64,000 nt of DNA from contig CAVWBD010000002.1 of assembly GCA_963753105.1 (NCBI GenBank), forward strand, positions 310,001 to 374,000. Reading direction: 5' to 3'. Positions 47,244 to 56,405 of this stretch are shown here, piece by piece. Each line of letters starts with the position of its first letter. Within the stretch, counting starts at the first letter, position 1. A model generated the notes under the pieces. It was given only the letters and a program-made list of their open reading frames with translations. It searched no databases and was not told the origin of the DNA. The position numbers and the translations under genes are program-made. Origin of the DNA: SZUA-36 sp963753105 (lineage in GTDB: Bacteria > Pseudomonadota > Gammaproteobacteria > Xanthomonadales > SZUA-36).

Positions 47244-48134
47244 CTAGCCGCGCGGGTGATGGGTCTCGTGCATTCGTTTCAGGCCTTCGCGGGCAATATG
47301 GGTATAAATCTGCGTTGTTGAAAGATCACTGTGACCCAGCAGCAATTGCACTACGCGCAGGTCAGCCCCGTGATTGAGCAGGTGCGTGGCAAAGGAATGA
47401 CGCAACATATGTGGTGACAGGCGCTGCTCGATCCCGCAACGGGCCGCGTAGCGCCTGACCATGTACCAGAATGCCTGGCGTGTCATGGCGGCCTTGCGCG
47501 TGGTCACGAATACGCTGGTTGTGGGTGCGCCCTTCAACAGTTGCACGCGGCCATCGGCCAGGTAAGTGCGCAGACTGTCATGCGCCTCGTCGCCAATCGG
47601 CACCAGCCGTTCTTTTTGTCCTTTGCCGATCACACGTATGACGCCCTGGTTCAAATTCAGATTGGCCAGCTCAAGGGTGACCAGTTCACTGACCCTTAAG
47701 CCGGTTGCATACATCAATTCCAGCATGGCCTTGTCACGCATGCCCAGCAGGGTCCCGGTATCGGGTGATGCAAGCAGGGCTTCAACCTGCTCTTCGGTCA
47801 ATGCTTTCGGCAAGCCGCGACCGGTTTTTGGGCTCTCGATCAAGGCCACCGGGTCCTTGCTGATGACCCCTTCGCGCAGCAACCAGCCATAAAACTGGCG
47901 GTAAGCGGACAGGTAGCGGGATACCGAACGCGGGCTTTTGCCCTGCTGGACTTCCACGGCGAGCACAGACAAAAGGTCTTCACGCGTAGCGCTGGCAAGA
48001 TTCCTGTCGCGCCGGGCAAGCTGTTGACTCAAATGCTGCAGATCGTGCCGGTAGCTTTGCAGACTGTTGTCGCTCAGCCCGCGCTCGGCCCACAGTTTAT
48101 CCAGGAACTGCTCGATATACGGATCCTGTTTCAT
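47244..48134 (-). CDS. xerD: XerD, site-specific tyrosine recombinase
   Basis: Works with XerC and FtsK at dif to resolve chromosome dimers. The start at 48134 (MKQDPYIEQFLDKLWAERGL), preceded by AGGGAAAG, gives 296 residues, close to the 298 of E. coli; the frame remains open upstream. The SAM-like DNA-binding domain is at 1-90. The catalytic residues are visible: Arg in YATGLRVSELV, the HMLRHSFATHLL pair, His in LLLGHSDLSTTQIYTHI and the nucleophile Tyr in the same segment. dsbC follows, as is common. Confidence 0.96.
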   Translation of the reverse strand: MKQDPYIEQFLDKLWAERGLSDNSLQSYRHDLQHLSQQLARRDRNLASATREDLLSVLAVEVQQGKSPRSVSRYLSAYRQFYGWLLREGVISKDPVALIESPKTGRGLPKALTEEQVEALLASPDTGTLLGMRDKAMLELMYATGLRVSELVTLELANLNLNQGVIRVIGKGQKERLVPIGDEAHDSLRTYLADGRVQLLKGAPTTSVFVTTRKAAMTRQAFWYMVRRYAARCGIEQRLSPHMLRHSFATHLLNHGADLRVVQLLLGHSDLSTTQIYTHIAREGLKRMHETHHPRG

Positions 48135-48524
48135 CTTTCCCTGCGCAGGTAATTGGAATACGAGGCGTTCATCATTGCCCATTTTGAACGAAATGTGTTT
48201 TTGTTGCAGCGGCTGGCGGAGCAAAGGCCGGACCATGACTGTCAAGCCATGCAAGTCATCGGTTCAGTAGATAGTTACTGGAGAGTGCGAACTTGAGGCG
48301 CGAGATACATGCGCTGGATCCAGGATCAATCAGGCAGGAACTGCCACGATTAAGGCCGAACCGGGACAGGTGTCCTGTGAGGCCGACCCGATCAGATTCA
48401 GGCGAAATTCGAGTCGGGATCCCGGACTCATTCCGGGCAGTCAACTGGCCAGAGAGCATAGACAGTAGCTGAGCTCGCTGAGCCAAGGCAGGATTCAGGT
48501 GAAAAATGTTGCTGGAATTAACAG
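48135..48524 (-). other. Non-coding stretch between the TPR gene and xerD
   Basis: No recognisable gene, tRNA or repeat copy. A hairpin CCCGGA-CTCAT-TCCGGG is at 48421-48437, without a T run. TTGACA occurs on the minus strand near 48243 but has no good -10 box at the right distance. A 76-codon frame at 48256-48486 resembles nothing I know. The stretch probably holds the xerD promoter. Confidence 0.4.
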
Positions 48525-49790
48525 TTAAGATTTGCGTGCCCTTTCCTCACGCATATGGTTCAACCATTGCTGGGCGGACTTCTGGGCTCGTGGATAGTTG
48601 GTTGCACGGTTCCATGCGCTGCGGGCCCGCTCATAATTACCCAGGTTGTACTCGCTCATGCCCTGGATCACGTAGGCATCACCGGTTTTACGTTCACTGA
48701 AACCGCCTTTTTCCAGGGCCACGTTGACTGCCGCCACGGCCTCGTCCCAGCGTTCCATGTCCACCAGGATGTAGGCACGGCGCAAGTCAATCTCGCCATC
48801 ATCCGATTTCTCACCGGCCTGCTCAAAAGCATACAACGCCTTTTCCATCTCTTCAGCGGCATACCAGGCGTCCGCGGTCATCGTCCAGTGCATGGTGCTC
48901 GACTCGACAATGCCGTCTTCGATACCTTTCTGCAAAACCTGGGCCGCCTTGTACGGCACTTGATTGTTTGAATACAGGTTGGATAAATAGGTGATATCCA
49001 TCTGCTTGCTGAGCATGTCGCGCCGATAAGCCAGGCCCATGATGGACAGTGCTTCATCAAACTGCTTGAGCTTGAAATAGATCTGTGACAACTGGGTCCA
49101 GTAGTCCTTTTTGTCCGGCCACATCTGGATCATGGTTTCCAGCGTCTGTGCGGCCTTGGGGAATTGTTCCAGCTCAAAATGGGAGGCGAGTTTTAACTGG
49201 TACCAGCCTTCCTTGGGATTATCGGACATTGATATGGCGGTATCCGCCGCTTGTACGACGTTTCTCCAGTCCTGTTTCTGCGCATAGATCGATGCTTTCA
49301 GAATGTAGGCCTCGGCCGTGATTTTCTCGGGCGGGACCTTGCACATCCACAAGTCCAGTTTCTCCAAGGCCTCCTCGTAACGCTCCTTCATGTAATACAA
49401 CTGCGCAATCTGGTACATCAGGGAAAAGTGTGCCAAATCCGGCAGCGCGTCGAGTTCAACCGCGGTCTCAAAATATGTCAGGGCTGAATCGTAATTTTCC
49501 CTGGCCCATTCGACCTGCGCCAGGGCCTGGGTGATCACGGCCTTTTGATAGTCATCAAAATTCCGCTTGTTCATCCTAAGCAGTTTTTCATAGGCCTGAT
49601 CGTAAAGCTCTTCACCGACGTCTTCGTATATGTCGTTGAGCTTTTTCCAGGTTATTTCATCCAGGGCCGCGGAGGGTTTGTCGCGTTTCTTGCCACACTC
49701 CACTGTCTGCGCCATGGCCTGACCACTCAGCGAAACAGCCAATACAAGCAGGACCAGGGATGCGAGGGGTTTTCTGAACAAAACGTACAT
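48525..49790 (-). CDS. Periplasmic TPR-repeat protein of the TonB2-type operon
   Basis: 421 residues with a Sec signal (LVLLVLAVSLSGQAMA). The rest is built of TPR-like helix pairs, for example NYDSALTYFETAVELDALPDLA, RYEEALEKLDLWM, QFPKAAQTLETMIQMWPDK, QFDEALSIMGLAY and NYERARSAWNRATNYP. It lies 3 bases after tonB. TPR proteins of this kind end the DUF3450-TtpC-ExbB-ExbD-TonB clusters of marine gammaproteobacteria, where they are thought to support the TonB2 complex; the exact task is not known. Confidence 0.85.
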   Translation of the reverse strand: MYVLFRKPLASLVLLVLAVSLSGQAMAQTVECGKKRDKPSAALDEITWKKLNDIYEDVGEELYDQAYEKLLRMNKRNFDDYQKAVITQALAQVEWARENYDSALTYFETAVELDALPDLAHFSLMYQIAQLYYMKERYEEALEKLDLWMCKVPPEKITAEAYILKASIYAQKQDWRNVVQAADTAISMSDNPKEGWYQLKLASHFELEQFPKAAQTLETMIQMWPDKKDYWTQLSQIYFKLKQFDEALSIMGLAYRRDMLSKQMDITYLSNLYSNNQVPYKAAQVLQKGIEDGIVESSTMHWTMTADAWYAAEEMEKALYAFEQAGEKSDDGEIDLRRAYILVDMERWDEAVAAVNVALEKGGFSERKTGDAYVIQGMSEYNLGNYERARSAWNRATNYPRAQKSAQQWLNHMREERARKS

Positions 49791-49793
49791 CCC

Positions 49794-50435
49794 TTAACCC
49801 CCGGCCTGGTCCAGGTTGAAATCGATAATCTGCGTGGCCGGCCGGTCCACTGCCACCCCGTCAACGACGCGGGGCTTGAATTTCCACTTCAGTATCGCCC
49901 TGAGTGCTTCGCGGTTGAATATCCGTGGCGGGTCGGCATCGAGCACCTTGGGGTCCTTGACCGTGCCGATGGCGGTGATCGTAAATGCCACTTTGACCCA
50001 GCCTTCAGTTCCCTTCAGCGCCGCCTCGCGCGGGTACATTGGACGGATGACCACGATCGGGATAATGTCGCCTTCCTCGGTTTTGTCGATGGACGCGACG
50101 TTGCCGATGTACATCCCCTCACCCGAGGTCATCGGTATATCCAGGTTCGGTAAATCCAGCACCGGCATGTTCTGCACGCTCTGGTCCATCTGGGATACCT
50201 GCATTTTCGGTGGTGGTGGTGGATCCTTGGGTGGCGGCGGCTTCTTGGGTATGCGCCGGTTCTTGGTCATGATCTCGTCGGGAATGTCCACCGGGCCAAA
50301 ATGAATACCGGCAATCGCTTCCATTTCCTCGGTATTACTGCCACCCGAGGAAATCAGTTTGAACATGAACAGGAACAGGCCGAAGGTCACACCAACGGCA
50401 AGTAGGGCAGCAATCAGGCCTCTGAATCTATTCAT
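49794..50435 (-). CDS. tonB: TonB-family energy transducer (TonB2 type)
   Basis: 213 residues. The N-terminal membrane helix (about 6-28) is followed by a proline/lysine stretch (RIPKKPPPPKDPPPPPKMQ) that spans the periplasm, and a C-terminal TonB domain (about 125-213) with YPREAALKGTEGWVKVAFTI and the conserved YP and W-K-F positions (AILKWKFKPRVVDG). It passes proton-motive energy from ExbB/ExbD to outer-membrane receptors. No receptor gene is in this window. Confidence 0.92.
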   Translation of the reverse strand: MNRFRGLIAALLAVGVTFGLFLFMFKLISSGGSNTEEMEAIAGIHFGPVDIPDEIMTKNRRIPKKPPPPKDPPPPPKMQVSQMDQSVQNMPVLDLPNLDIPMTSGEGMYIGNVASIDKTEEGDIIPIVVIRPMYPREAALKGTEGWVKVAFTITAIGTVKDPKVLDADPPRIFNREALRAILKWKFKPRVVDGVAVDRPATQIIDFNLDQAGG

Positions 50436-50469
50436 GTCAACGTCAAAATCATTCCGGTAACAACCGTCT

Positions 50470-50874
50470 TCAGCCGCTCGGGGTTATTGCGGAAATGGCG
50501 ATGCCTTCAACACCCGCCATTTTCACCTGGTCCATCACCTGGGTCACGGTACCGATCCTGGAGCCCTTGTCAGCCACGATCACCACGCTGCCTTTCGGGT
50601 TTTCGGCCTTGGCGCTCTCGACCATGGAACGGACCTCGCGCAGTTCAATCAGACGTTTGCTCATCCATATATCGTCATTCGACTTGATACCGATCAGGAT
50701 GGTTCCATTGCGCAACGATATCGCCTGCTCGGCAACCGGCTTGACTATCGCGGCCCCGGTTTCCTTGGTAAACGAGGTCGTCACGATGAAAAAGATCAGC
50801 ATGATGAACACGATATCAAGCATGGGCGTGATGTTGATTTCGGCTTCTTCCGTATGCGCATGTCGTCTGGCCAT
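50470..50874 (-). CDS. exbD: ExbD-family biopolymer transport protein
   Basis: 134 residues from the ATG at 50874, MARRHAHTEEAEINITPMLD. One membrane helix (VFIMLIFFIVTTSF) carries the conserved aspartate of MLDIVFIML needed for proton flow. The periplasmic domain includes VVIVADKGSRIGTVTQVMDQVKMAGV. The frame stays open upstream but that part overlaps exbB and does not look like ExbD. Confidence 0.94.
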   Translation of the reverse strand: MARRHAHTEEAEINITPMLDIVFIMLIFFIVTTSFTKETGAAIVKPVAEQAISLRNGTILIGIKSNDDIWMSKRLIELREVRSMVESAKAENPKGSVVIVADKGSRIGTVTQVMDQVKMAGVEGIAISAITPSG

Positions 50875-50896
50875 GATTAATTCCTCGATCAGCCCG

Positions 50897-51421
50897 TCAG
50901 TGTGCCTGCAACAAGTCAGCCAGCCCATCGGTTTCGGTACTGGCCTTGTGGTCCAGCCAGGTTCCGAAATACACACCGGAGAGCGCGGCCACCATGCCGG
51001 ACATGGTCGGGACAGTGGCCATGGAAACACCCGCCGCCATGGCGCGGGCGTTACCGGACCCGGAATAGGTCATGACGTCAAACACGCTGATCATACCGGT
51101 GACAGTACCCAGCAAACCCAATAAGGGGCAGATGGCGATCAGCGCGTTGATCAGGCCGATATTGTTCTTCAGCGCAATCGAAGTCTGGGAAATCATTTCC
51201 TCGCGAATGCTCTTGGCATACCACGAATGGGTGTCTTCACGGGACTCCCAGGCGTTAACGATGGCCTGCTTTTCTTTCGGGTGAACCCGGTAGAAATACC
51301 ACAGGCGCTCCAGGATAAAGGTCCACATCAAGAACAGCACCAGCATAATGGCATACAGGACATTGCCTCCCAGGTCCAGGAAGCTCCTGATGGAAGCCAG
51401 TGCGTCGTAAAACCAGATCAT
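50897..51421 (-). CDS. exbB: ExbB/TolQ-family proton channel protein
   Basis: 174 residues with three membrane helices. MLVLFLMWTFILERLWYFYRVHP is the first, and the paired helices contain LIALINALIAICPLLGLLGTVTGMISVF-type sequence and AAGVSMATVPTMSGMVAALSGVYF. It is shorter than classic ExbB (about 230), as for ExbB2. The start overlaps the TtpC-like stop by 4 bases. Confidence 0.92.
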   Translation of the reverse strand: MIWFYDALASIRSFLDLGGNVLYAIMLVLFLMWTFILERLWYFYRVHPKEKQAIVNAWESREDTHSWYAKSIREEMISQTSIALKNNIGLINALIAICPLLGLLGTVTGMISVFDVMTYSGSGNARAMAAGVSMATVPTMSGMVAALSGVYFGTWLDHKASTETDGLADLLQAH

Positions 51422-52764
51422 CCACTACGCTCCGCGAGCCTGGCGATGATTCCGGCCGCCTGTTCTTCGAGCATCTGGATCAGGGCCTTGCTCTTACCCT
51501 GCAGGAATGAGTGCAGCAAGGTCAGTGGAATAGCGACGCACAGACCCAGTACCGTGGTAACCAGTGCGGTGGAGATGCCACCGGCCATCATGCGTGGATC
51601 ACCGGTACCGAACAGCGTGATCATCTGGAAGGTTGCAATCATGCCCACAACAGTACCCAAAAGCCCCAGCAAGGGTGCAACCACGTACAGCACCTTGATA
51701 AAGCTCAAACCGGTTTCGAGCGGCGCGGACTCACGCAAAATTGCCTCGTCCAGCTTCAACTCCAGCGTTTCGATATCGATATCCGGGTTGTCGGTGTAGA
51801 TGGACATGACGCGACCCAGCGGGTTGCCTTTGCTCGCTGCTTCTCTCTTAAGCTGGCTACGCATCTTGGCGCCGGTCGTGTACAACACAAATGCCTTCCA
51901 CAGACACAGCAACAGCCCGAAGATACCCACAGAAATGATCACGTAACCAACCGGCCCGCCATCCTCCTTGATTCGTTCGGCTGGTGTCTTGCTCTGCACC
52001 ACTGCACGCAGGATTTGCCCACGGGTAAAATCCACGGCCATCGGGGCCACTTCACCGGGTGATGTTTTTTGCAAATCACTGGCCATGGCCTGGTAACGCC
52101 CTGCCGGCTGACGCGCCAGCTCGATCAGGTTTTCGGTACTCTTGGTGGAATCCCAATCAAGGAAACTGCCATCTGAAACCGCGTTGAAAACACCAACGCG
52201 TACAACTTCCATATTTTCCTTCGCGCCGTTGGCGCGCTCGACGGTGGTATTGAACCTGACCACTTTGCCGGACTCGGCAATTTCCGTGACCATGCGCTCC
52301 CAAACCATCCGCAGCTCCTGGACATTGGGCAGCGCCTTGCGCTGAGCCAGCTCGGAAAGGAATTCACCACGGCCGGGGCGTTGTGCCGAGACCATCGAGT
52401 CGTTCAACCCGGCCTGGATATCACCGGAGGACTGCCTGACGATACCAAACAGTTCACCGAGGTTACCCATGCGTTCCTGCAATACAGTCGTCAACTCGGC
52501 CAATTCGCGCTCGAGGCGGTCATACTCGGATTTGAGGTCATCACTGCGCTGTTCTTCACGCCGTTTCTCGGCATTCGCTGTTGCCAACAGCTTGCGCTGA
52601 TTGTCACGCTCCCGGATGAATTGCGCTTCACGTTCCTGGTTGATCTGGCCTTCTGTACTGGCTGCACGGCGGACGATTTCCGCCAGTTCCTCGAGTGTTT
52701 GCGCCCCAGCGGTTGCGGAGAGCGTCAACAGGGCGATGACCAGCAGGCTGTTCAATGTTTTCAT
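51418..52764 (-). CDS. TtpC-like MotA/TolQ/ExbB family protein with long periplasmic N-terminus
   Basis: 448 residues. After a Sec-type signal (LLVIALLTLSATAGAQ) residues 22-110 are a charged coiled coil (EKRREEQRSDDLKSEYDRLERELAEL), then a mixed domain to about 270. The C-terminal part is an ExbB/TolQ channel with three helices, including LYVVAPLLGLLGTVVGMIATFQ and GISTALVTTVLGLCVAIPLTLL. This layout matches TtpC, which Vibrio TonB2 systems need besides ExbB2. It overlaps its neighbours on both sides by 4 bases. Confidence 0.85.
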   Translation of the reverse strand: MKTLNSLLVIALLTLSATAGAQTLEELAEIVRRAASTEGQINQEREAQFIRERDNQRKLLATANAEKRREEQRSDDLKSEYDRLERELAELTTVLQERMGNLGELFGIVRQSSGDIQAGLNDSMVSAQRPGRGEFLSELAQRKALPNVQELRMVWERMVTEIAESGKVVRFNTTVERANGAKENMEVVRVGVFNAVSDGSFLDWDSTKSTENLIELARQPAGRYQAMASDLQKTSPGEVAPMAVDFTRGQILRAVVQSKTPAERIKEDGGPVGYVIISVGIFGLLLCLWKAFVLYTTGAKMRSQLKREAASKGNPLGRVMSIYTDNPDIDIETLELKLDEAILRESAPLETGLSFIKVLYVVAPLLGLLGTVVGMIATFQMITLFGTGDPRMMAGGISTALVTTVLGLCVAIPLTLLHSFLQGKSKALIQMLEEQAAGIIARLAERSG

Positions 52765-53537
52765 TGTGCTGCCTCCGCGCCAGGTACGGGAAGCACGACC
52801 AGGTCAGGCGCCTTTTCGTTCTTGGCAATGGCCAGACCTTCTTTCACCTCCAAACGGTAACGGTCCGGCAGGTCCTCGTATTCGCGTGTCACAGGGTTGA
52901 ACCAGCCGGTGGTTTCCTGGTCGCTGCTCTGGTACACGAGCAAGGTTCGTCCGACCCTCAGGAAATCCACTGTCTGCCCGGTCGTGGGCAGGGCTTCGGC
53001 ATAGGCCTCGGTGGTGCGCCCATATTCCATTTCACCCTGGTAGGCCTCCATCACGCGACGGTATTTTTCCGAAGCGGTCACATCGGCCTGATCCATCATG
53101 ATGCGTAAACGTCCGACCCTGGCGCGTCTTTCATCCAGCCTGAACGGCATGTCGCTCTCGACGATCTTGTCGAGCGTATCGATCATTTCCAGCATCAGGG
53201 GCACGACACCACGGTTGGTTTCCTCGAGCCCGTTGAGCTGTTCATTGATGGACACGACTTCTGCACGCTGATCCATAACGACCTTCTCCAGGTTATCGTT
53301 ATAGATTTTCAGGCTCTCGGTCTCGCGAACCACCTGCCGGTATTCAGCCAACAAGTCAGCGGTTTGCTGGGACAGCCGGGTCACCCGTTGTTGCGAGGTC
53401 AACGCGGCCTTGTTGATACCGGTTTCTGTCTCGACGGAAGACTCGAGAATCTGCGCGTAACCGCCCGTGCAAAGCAACATCAAGGCTGCAGCGCATGTAA
53501 GCAGGCCTGAAGTGCGTCGATTAAATCTGTTTAGCAT
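52761..53537 (-). CDS. DUF3450 family periplasmic protein
   Basis: 258 residues from the ATG at 53537 (MLNRFNRRTSGLLTCAAALM), with a Sec signal ending GGYA. Residues 40-130 form a long coiled coil (RVTRLSQQTADLLAEYRQVVRE and KIYNDNLEKVVMDQRAEVVSINEQ). The second half contains VPLMLEMIDTLDKIVESDMPF and LPTTGQTVDFLRVGRTLLVYQ, features of DUF3450. It is the first gene of the TonB2-type operon. The family function is not established. Confidence 0.88.
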   Translation of the reverse strand: MLNRFNRRTSGLLTCAAALMLLCTGGYAQILESSVETETGINKAALTSQQRVTRLSQQTADLLAEYRQVVRETESLKIYNDNLEKVVMDQRAEVVSINEQLNGLEETNRGVVPLMLEMIDTLDKIVESDMPFRLDERRARVGRLRIMMDQADVTASEKYRRVMEAYQGEMEYGRTTEAYAEALPTTGQTVDFLRVGRTLLVYQSSDQETTGWFNPVTREYEDLPDRYRLEVKEGLAIAKNEKAPDLVVLPVPGAEAAQ

Positions 53538-53653
53538 TGCTAGTTCCAATATGGTTGTACGAAGTACTTGCTGATTCGATAAAACAAAATCAATGATATA
53601 TTCAATCCCATTCCCGAAGACGGGCGGCTCAGAATAACCGAAGGTAATATTTA

Positions 53654-54088
53654 GTGCCACACCACTGCAAGCAAATTTGCTGTCCCCTGCATGTAAGGTT
53701 GGTCATTATGTTATATGACGCGGTCATTTTACTCGGCCTGCTGATGCTGGCCTCGGCCATCGCCTTGCCCTTTGGGGGAGAAGGCAAAATGGCTTTCCAG
53801 GATTTTGGGATCACCCTCTGGCTAATTGTAGTTTGCGCCGCATACCTTACGACAAGCTGGCGCGCTGGTATGACCCTGGGTATGCGGGCCTGGCGGGTAC
53901 GGCTGATCAGCGCCGATGGAGCCACCATCTCCTGGCCGAGGTGCCTGCTGCGGTTCCTTGCCGGAATCATATCAGTGACAGTATTTGGTCTCGGCATCCT
54001 GTGGGCTTTGCTTGACGGGCAAAAACGCGGCTGGCACGACCTTGCGGCGAAAACGCTACTGATAAGACTGGAAAAGAAGAAACGCTGA
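53654..54088 (+). CDS. RDD family membrane protein
   Basis: 144 residues with about three hydrophobic segments. The family pattern is visible: an Arg and Asp near the first helix (PLHVRLVIMLYDAVILLGLLM), WRAGMTLGMRAWRVRLIS in the middle, and ILWALLDGQKRGWHDLAAKTLLI at the end. The start at 53654 keeps the helix-preceding arginine; an ATG 18 codons later would lose it. Function is not known. It faces lptG, the two stops 16 bases apart. Confidence 0.85.
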   Translation: MPHHCKQICCPLHVRLVIMLYDAVILLGLLMLASAIALPFGGEGKMAFQDFGITLWLIVVCAAYLTTSWRAGMTLGMRAWRVRLISADGATISWPRCLLRFLAGIISVTVFGLGILWALLDGQKRGWHDLAAKTLLIRLEKKKR

Positions 54089-54104
54089 ACCCCTTACCTT
54101 ATCG

Positions 54105-55190
54105 CTACACCGAGCGGCGCAATACCGTAATCGCCACCACCATCAGCACGGCTGATGGCAATACTGCGCCCAGCGCCACGGGCAAGGAATAGGCGGCGGC
54201 GAGATTTTGCACCGAACCGTTGACCAGCATGAACAGGCCACCCATGGTCATACCGATGAACAACCTGAAACCGAGGTTGTGCTGCCGTGAGGAGCCAAAG
54301 ACGAATGGCATCCCTGCCAGCACCAGGGCAATGATGGCAAATGGATAAATGATTTTCTCCCAGAATGCGGAACGGTAAATCCGGTCATCCAGGCCGTTAC
54401 TTTGCAGGTAATGCAACTGGTCCCACAACACGCGTATAGAAAGATAGGGCGGACGTGTTACCGCCGATTCGAGCAGGTCGGGTTTGACCCCCGAAACCCA
54501 GGGCAGACTTTCATGGCTCACGAGGCTGATATCTGACCCGCTGATGCCGATTTCAGAAACATCCTTGAGCGTCCATTCTTCGCCATCGAAGGTGGCGCTT
54601 TCAGCGCGGGTGATTTTCTGGAGACCCGCAAAGCCATCAAAATGATGAATCTCAACATTCTGAAAACTGATGGATTGCTGACCCTCATCCACGGTCAATA
54701 AGGGGCGCTTGATATTGACGATATCACTACCGTCGCGCATCCACATGCCGGACGGTCCGCCAATGATCACCTGGCCCACGAGACGGCTGAGCCTGAATGC
54801 ACGGGCCTGCTGCTCGGCATCCGGCGCCACCCACTCACCGACAACCATCACGGGAATCGTAACAATCAACGCCCCGGCCATGCCGGCTGCAGCCAGTCGC
54901 AGACGCGAGACACCCGAGGTCCTGAACGCTACCAGTTCGTTGGCGCCAGCCAGGCCACCGATACCCAGCAGGGAGCCCATCAACGCGGATACGGGGAATA
55001 TCTGGTAAGCCAAACGCGGGCCGGTCTGCAATACAAACCACATGACATCGGTGGCTGAATAATTGACGGTTGTATCACGCAACTCAGACAACAGGCTGAA
55101 CATCATCATCAGGGCTGTCAGGCTGATCCATACCAGCAAAATGCCGAGAATGGCAGCTTTGCCAATGTACTTGTCAACGACCTTGGTCAC
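54105..55190 (-). CDS. lptG: LptG, LPS export permease
   Basis: With LptF it forms the membrane part of the LptB2FGC pump that extracts LPS from the inner membrane. The GTG start at 55190 overlaps the lptF stop by 4 bases (GTGA) and gives 361 residues (E. coli 360). Three N-terminal helices contain YQIFPVSALMGSLLGIGGLAGANELVAFRTSG, with the conserved coupling segment; then a beta-jellyroll periplasmic domain (about 130-260), and three C-terminal helices. Confidence 0.96.
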   Translation of the reverse strand: MTKVVDKYIGKAAILGILLVWISLTALMMMFSLLSELRDTTVNYSATDVMWFVLQTGPRLAYQIFPVSALMGSLLGIGGLAGANELVAFRTSGVSRLRLAAAGMAGALIVTIPVMVVGEWVAPDAEQQARAFRLSRLVGQVIIGGPSGMWMRDGSDIVNIKRPLLTVDEGQQSISFQNVEIHHFDGFAGLQKITRAESATFDGEEWTLKDVSEIGISGSDISLVSHESLPWVSGVKPDLLESAVTRPPYLSIRVLWDQLHYLQSNGLDDRIYRSAFWEKIIYPFAIIALVLAGMPFVFGSSRQHNLGFRLFIGMTMGGLFMLVNGSVQNLAAAYSLPVALGAVLPSAVLMVVAITVLRRSV

Positions 55191-56272
55191 TTGAGTGCCA
55201 ACTTGACCGGAAAGCGGCCCTGGCGCCGTATCCAGACGAAACTGAATACAAGAAACAGCACATGCACCCACCACATGCCGATATACGTGGGCAAATGTCC
55301 ATCTGCGACCCAGGAACGGCACAGGTAGATCATGTTGCCGTACAACAAGTAGACAAGGATGCCGAGTATGACTCTAATTCCCCTGCCCTCCCTCGGTTCG
55401 GAATGGGCCAGCGGGATCGCAAGCAATCCCAGCACGATGACTGTGATCGCGGGTGATAAACGCCATTGCAGTTCGGCCACGGACTCTATACCCCCGTCAT
55501 CCAGCAATTCCGATGACGGTTTTGAATCCAGCCCGGTCTTTTTGCGCTTGCGGAATTCCGGCTCCGGCAGGCGCATGTCGTTGCGTGCAAAACTCAGCAC
55601 CCTGAGGTCGAGTTGACCGGGTGCGGCATCGGTCACCTTACCTTCTTCGAGGATCAGGTAACGGTCGCCGGTTTCGCGATCCATCCAGTAACTACCCCGT
55701 TGCGCTACCCAGACCTGTTCCCGGTCATTTTCGTGTTGCTTGATAAATATGTTGCGCAGCGCGGTGCCTTCTTCCCCAATAGATTCGGCGTAGATAACCA
55801 GTTCACCACGCCTCAACACGTGAAATTTACCGGCCTGCAAACCCCATACGGCAGCCGAACGGAAAGCCTGCTCCAACTGCTGTTCGGCAATACGTGACGC
55901 CATTGGTGTAGCCCACAGACCCAGCACCAGCAGGCCCACGGCCATCGGAACCACCAGGCTCAACAATGGCTTGATCAGTTGCCGCCAGCCAAACCCACTG
56001 GACCGCATGACCGCCATTTCCTGGTCACGGTAAAAACGGCCCAATCCCCACATGACGGCTACGAAACCGGCCAATGGCAGGATATTCTCCAGCGTTTGCG
56101 GCATATGCAACAATAATTGCATACTCAGAAGCCCGACCGGCATGCGACCATCGGCAATATCATTGAGCATATCACCCAGGTAGGCGCCCACCAGAACGAT
56201 GAGAAGTACAATGCTTACGGCCAGTGCCGTCCAGAACCACTCACGCAGTATGTATTTTTGCAATATGCTCAA
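55187..56272 (-). CDS. lptF: LptF, LPS export permease
   Basis: 361 residues, beginning LQKYILREWFWTALAVSIVLL. The coupling region reads LPLAGFVAVMWGLGRFYRDQEMAVMRSSG. The beta-jellyroll domain is at about 130-270, followed by AELQWRLSPAITVIVLGLLAIPLAHSEPREGRG and three helices. Divergent from pepA across about 130 bases, as in E. coli. Confidence 0.96.
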   Translation of the reverse strand: MSILQKYILREWFWTALAVSIVLLIVLVGAYLGDMLNDIADGRMPVGLLSMQLLLHMPQTLENILPLAGFVAVMWGLGRFYRDQEMAVMRSSGFGWRQLIKPLLSLVVPMAVGLLVLGLWATPMASRIAEQQLEQAFRSAAVWGLQAGKFHVLRRGELVIYAESIGEEGTALRNIFIKQHENDREQVWVAQRGSYWMDRETGDRYLILEEGKVTDAAPGQLDLRVLSFARNDMRLPEPEFRKRKKTGLDSKPSSELLDDGGIESVAELQWRLSPAITVIVLGLLAIPLAHSEPREGRGIRVILGILVYLLYGNMIYLCRSWVADGHLPTYIGMWWVHVLFLVFSFVWIRRQGRFPVKLALK

Positions 56273-56405
56273 TATTAGTTCTTCGCGATTGATTCGTTGT
56301 AGAATGCCGATTCCGTTCGCATTCTAGCAGTGTTAAACAACTAATCAGCGATATTTTTGAAGCTTGGGAATCAAGGGAAGGGCCCCGAACAGTGGCATTT
56401 ACACG

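Noticed and set aside
48360..48450. tRNA-like gene near a TTCGAGTC string
   Set aside because: The bases flanking the supposed T loop do not pair and no acceptor or anticodon arm can be built on either strand.
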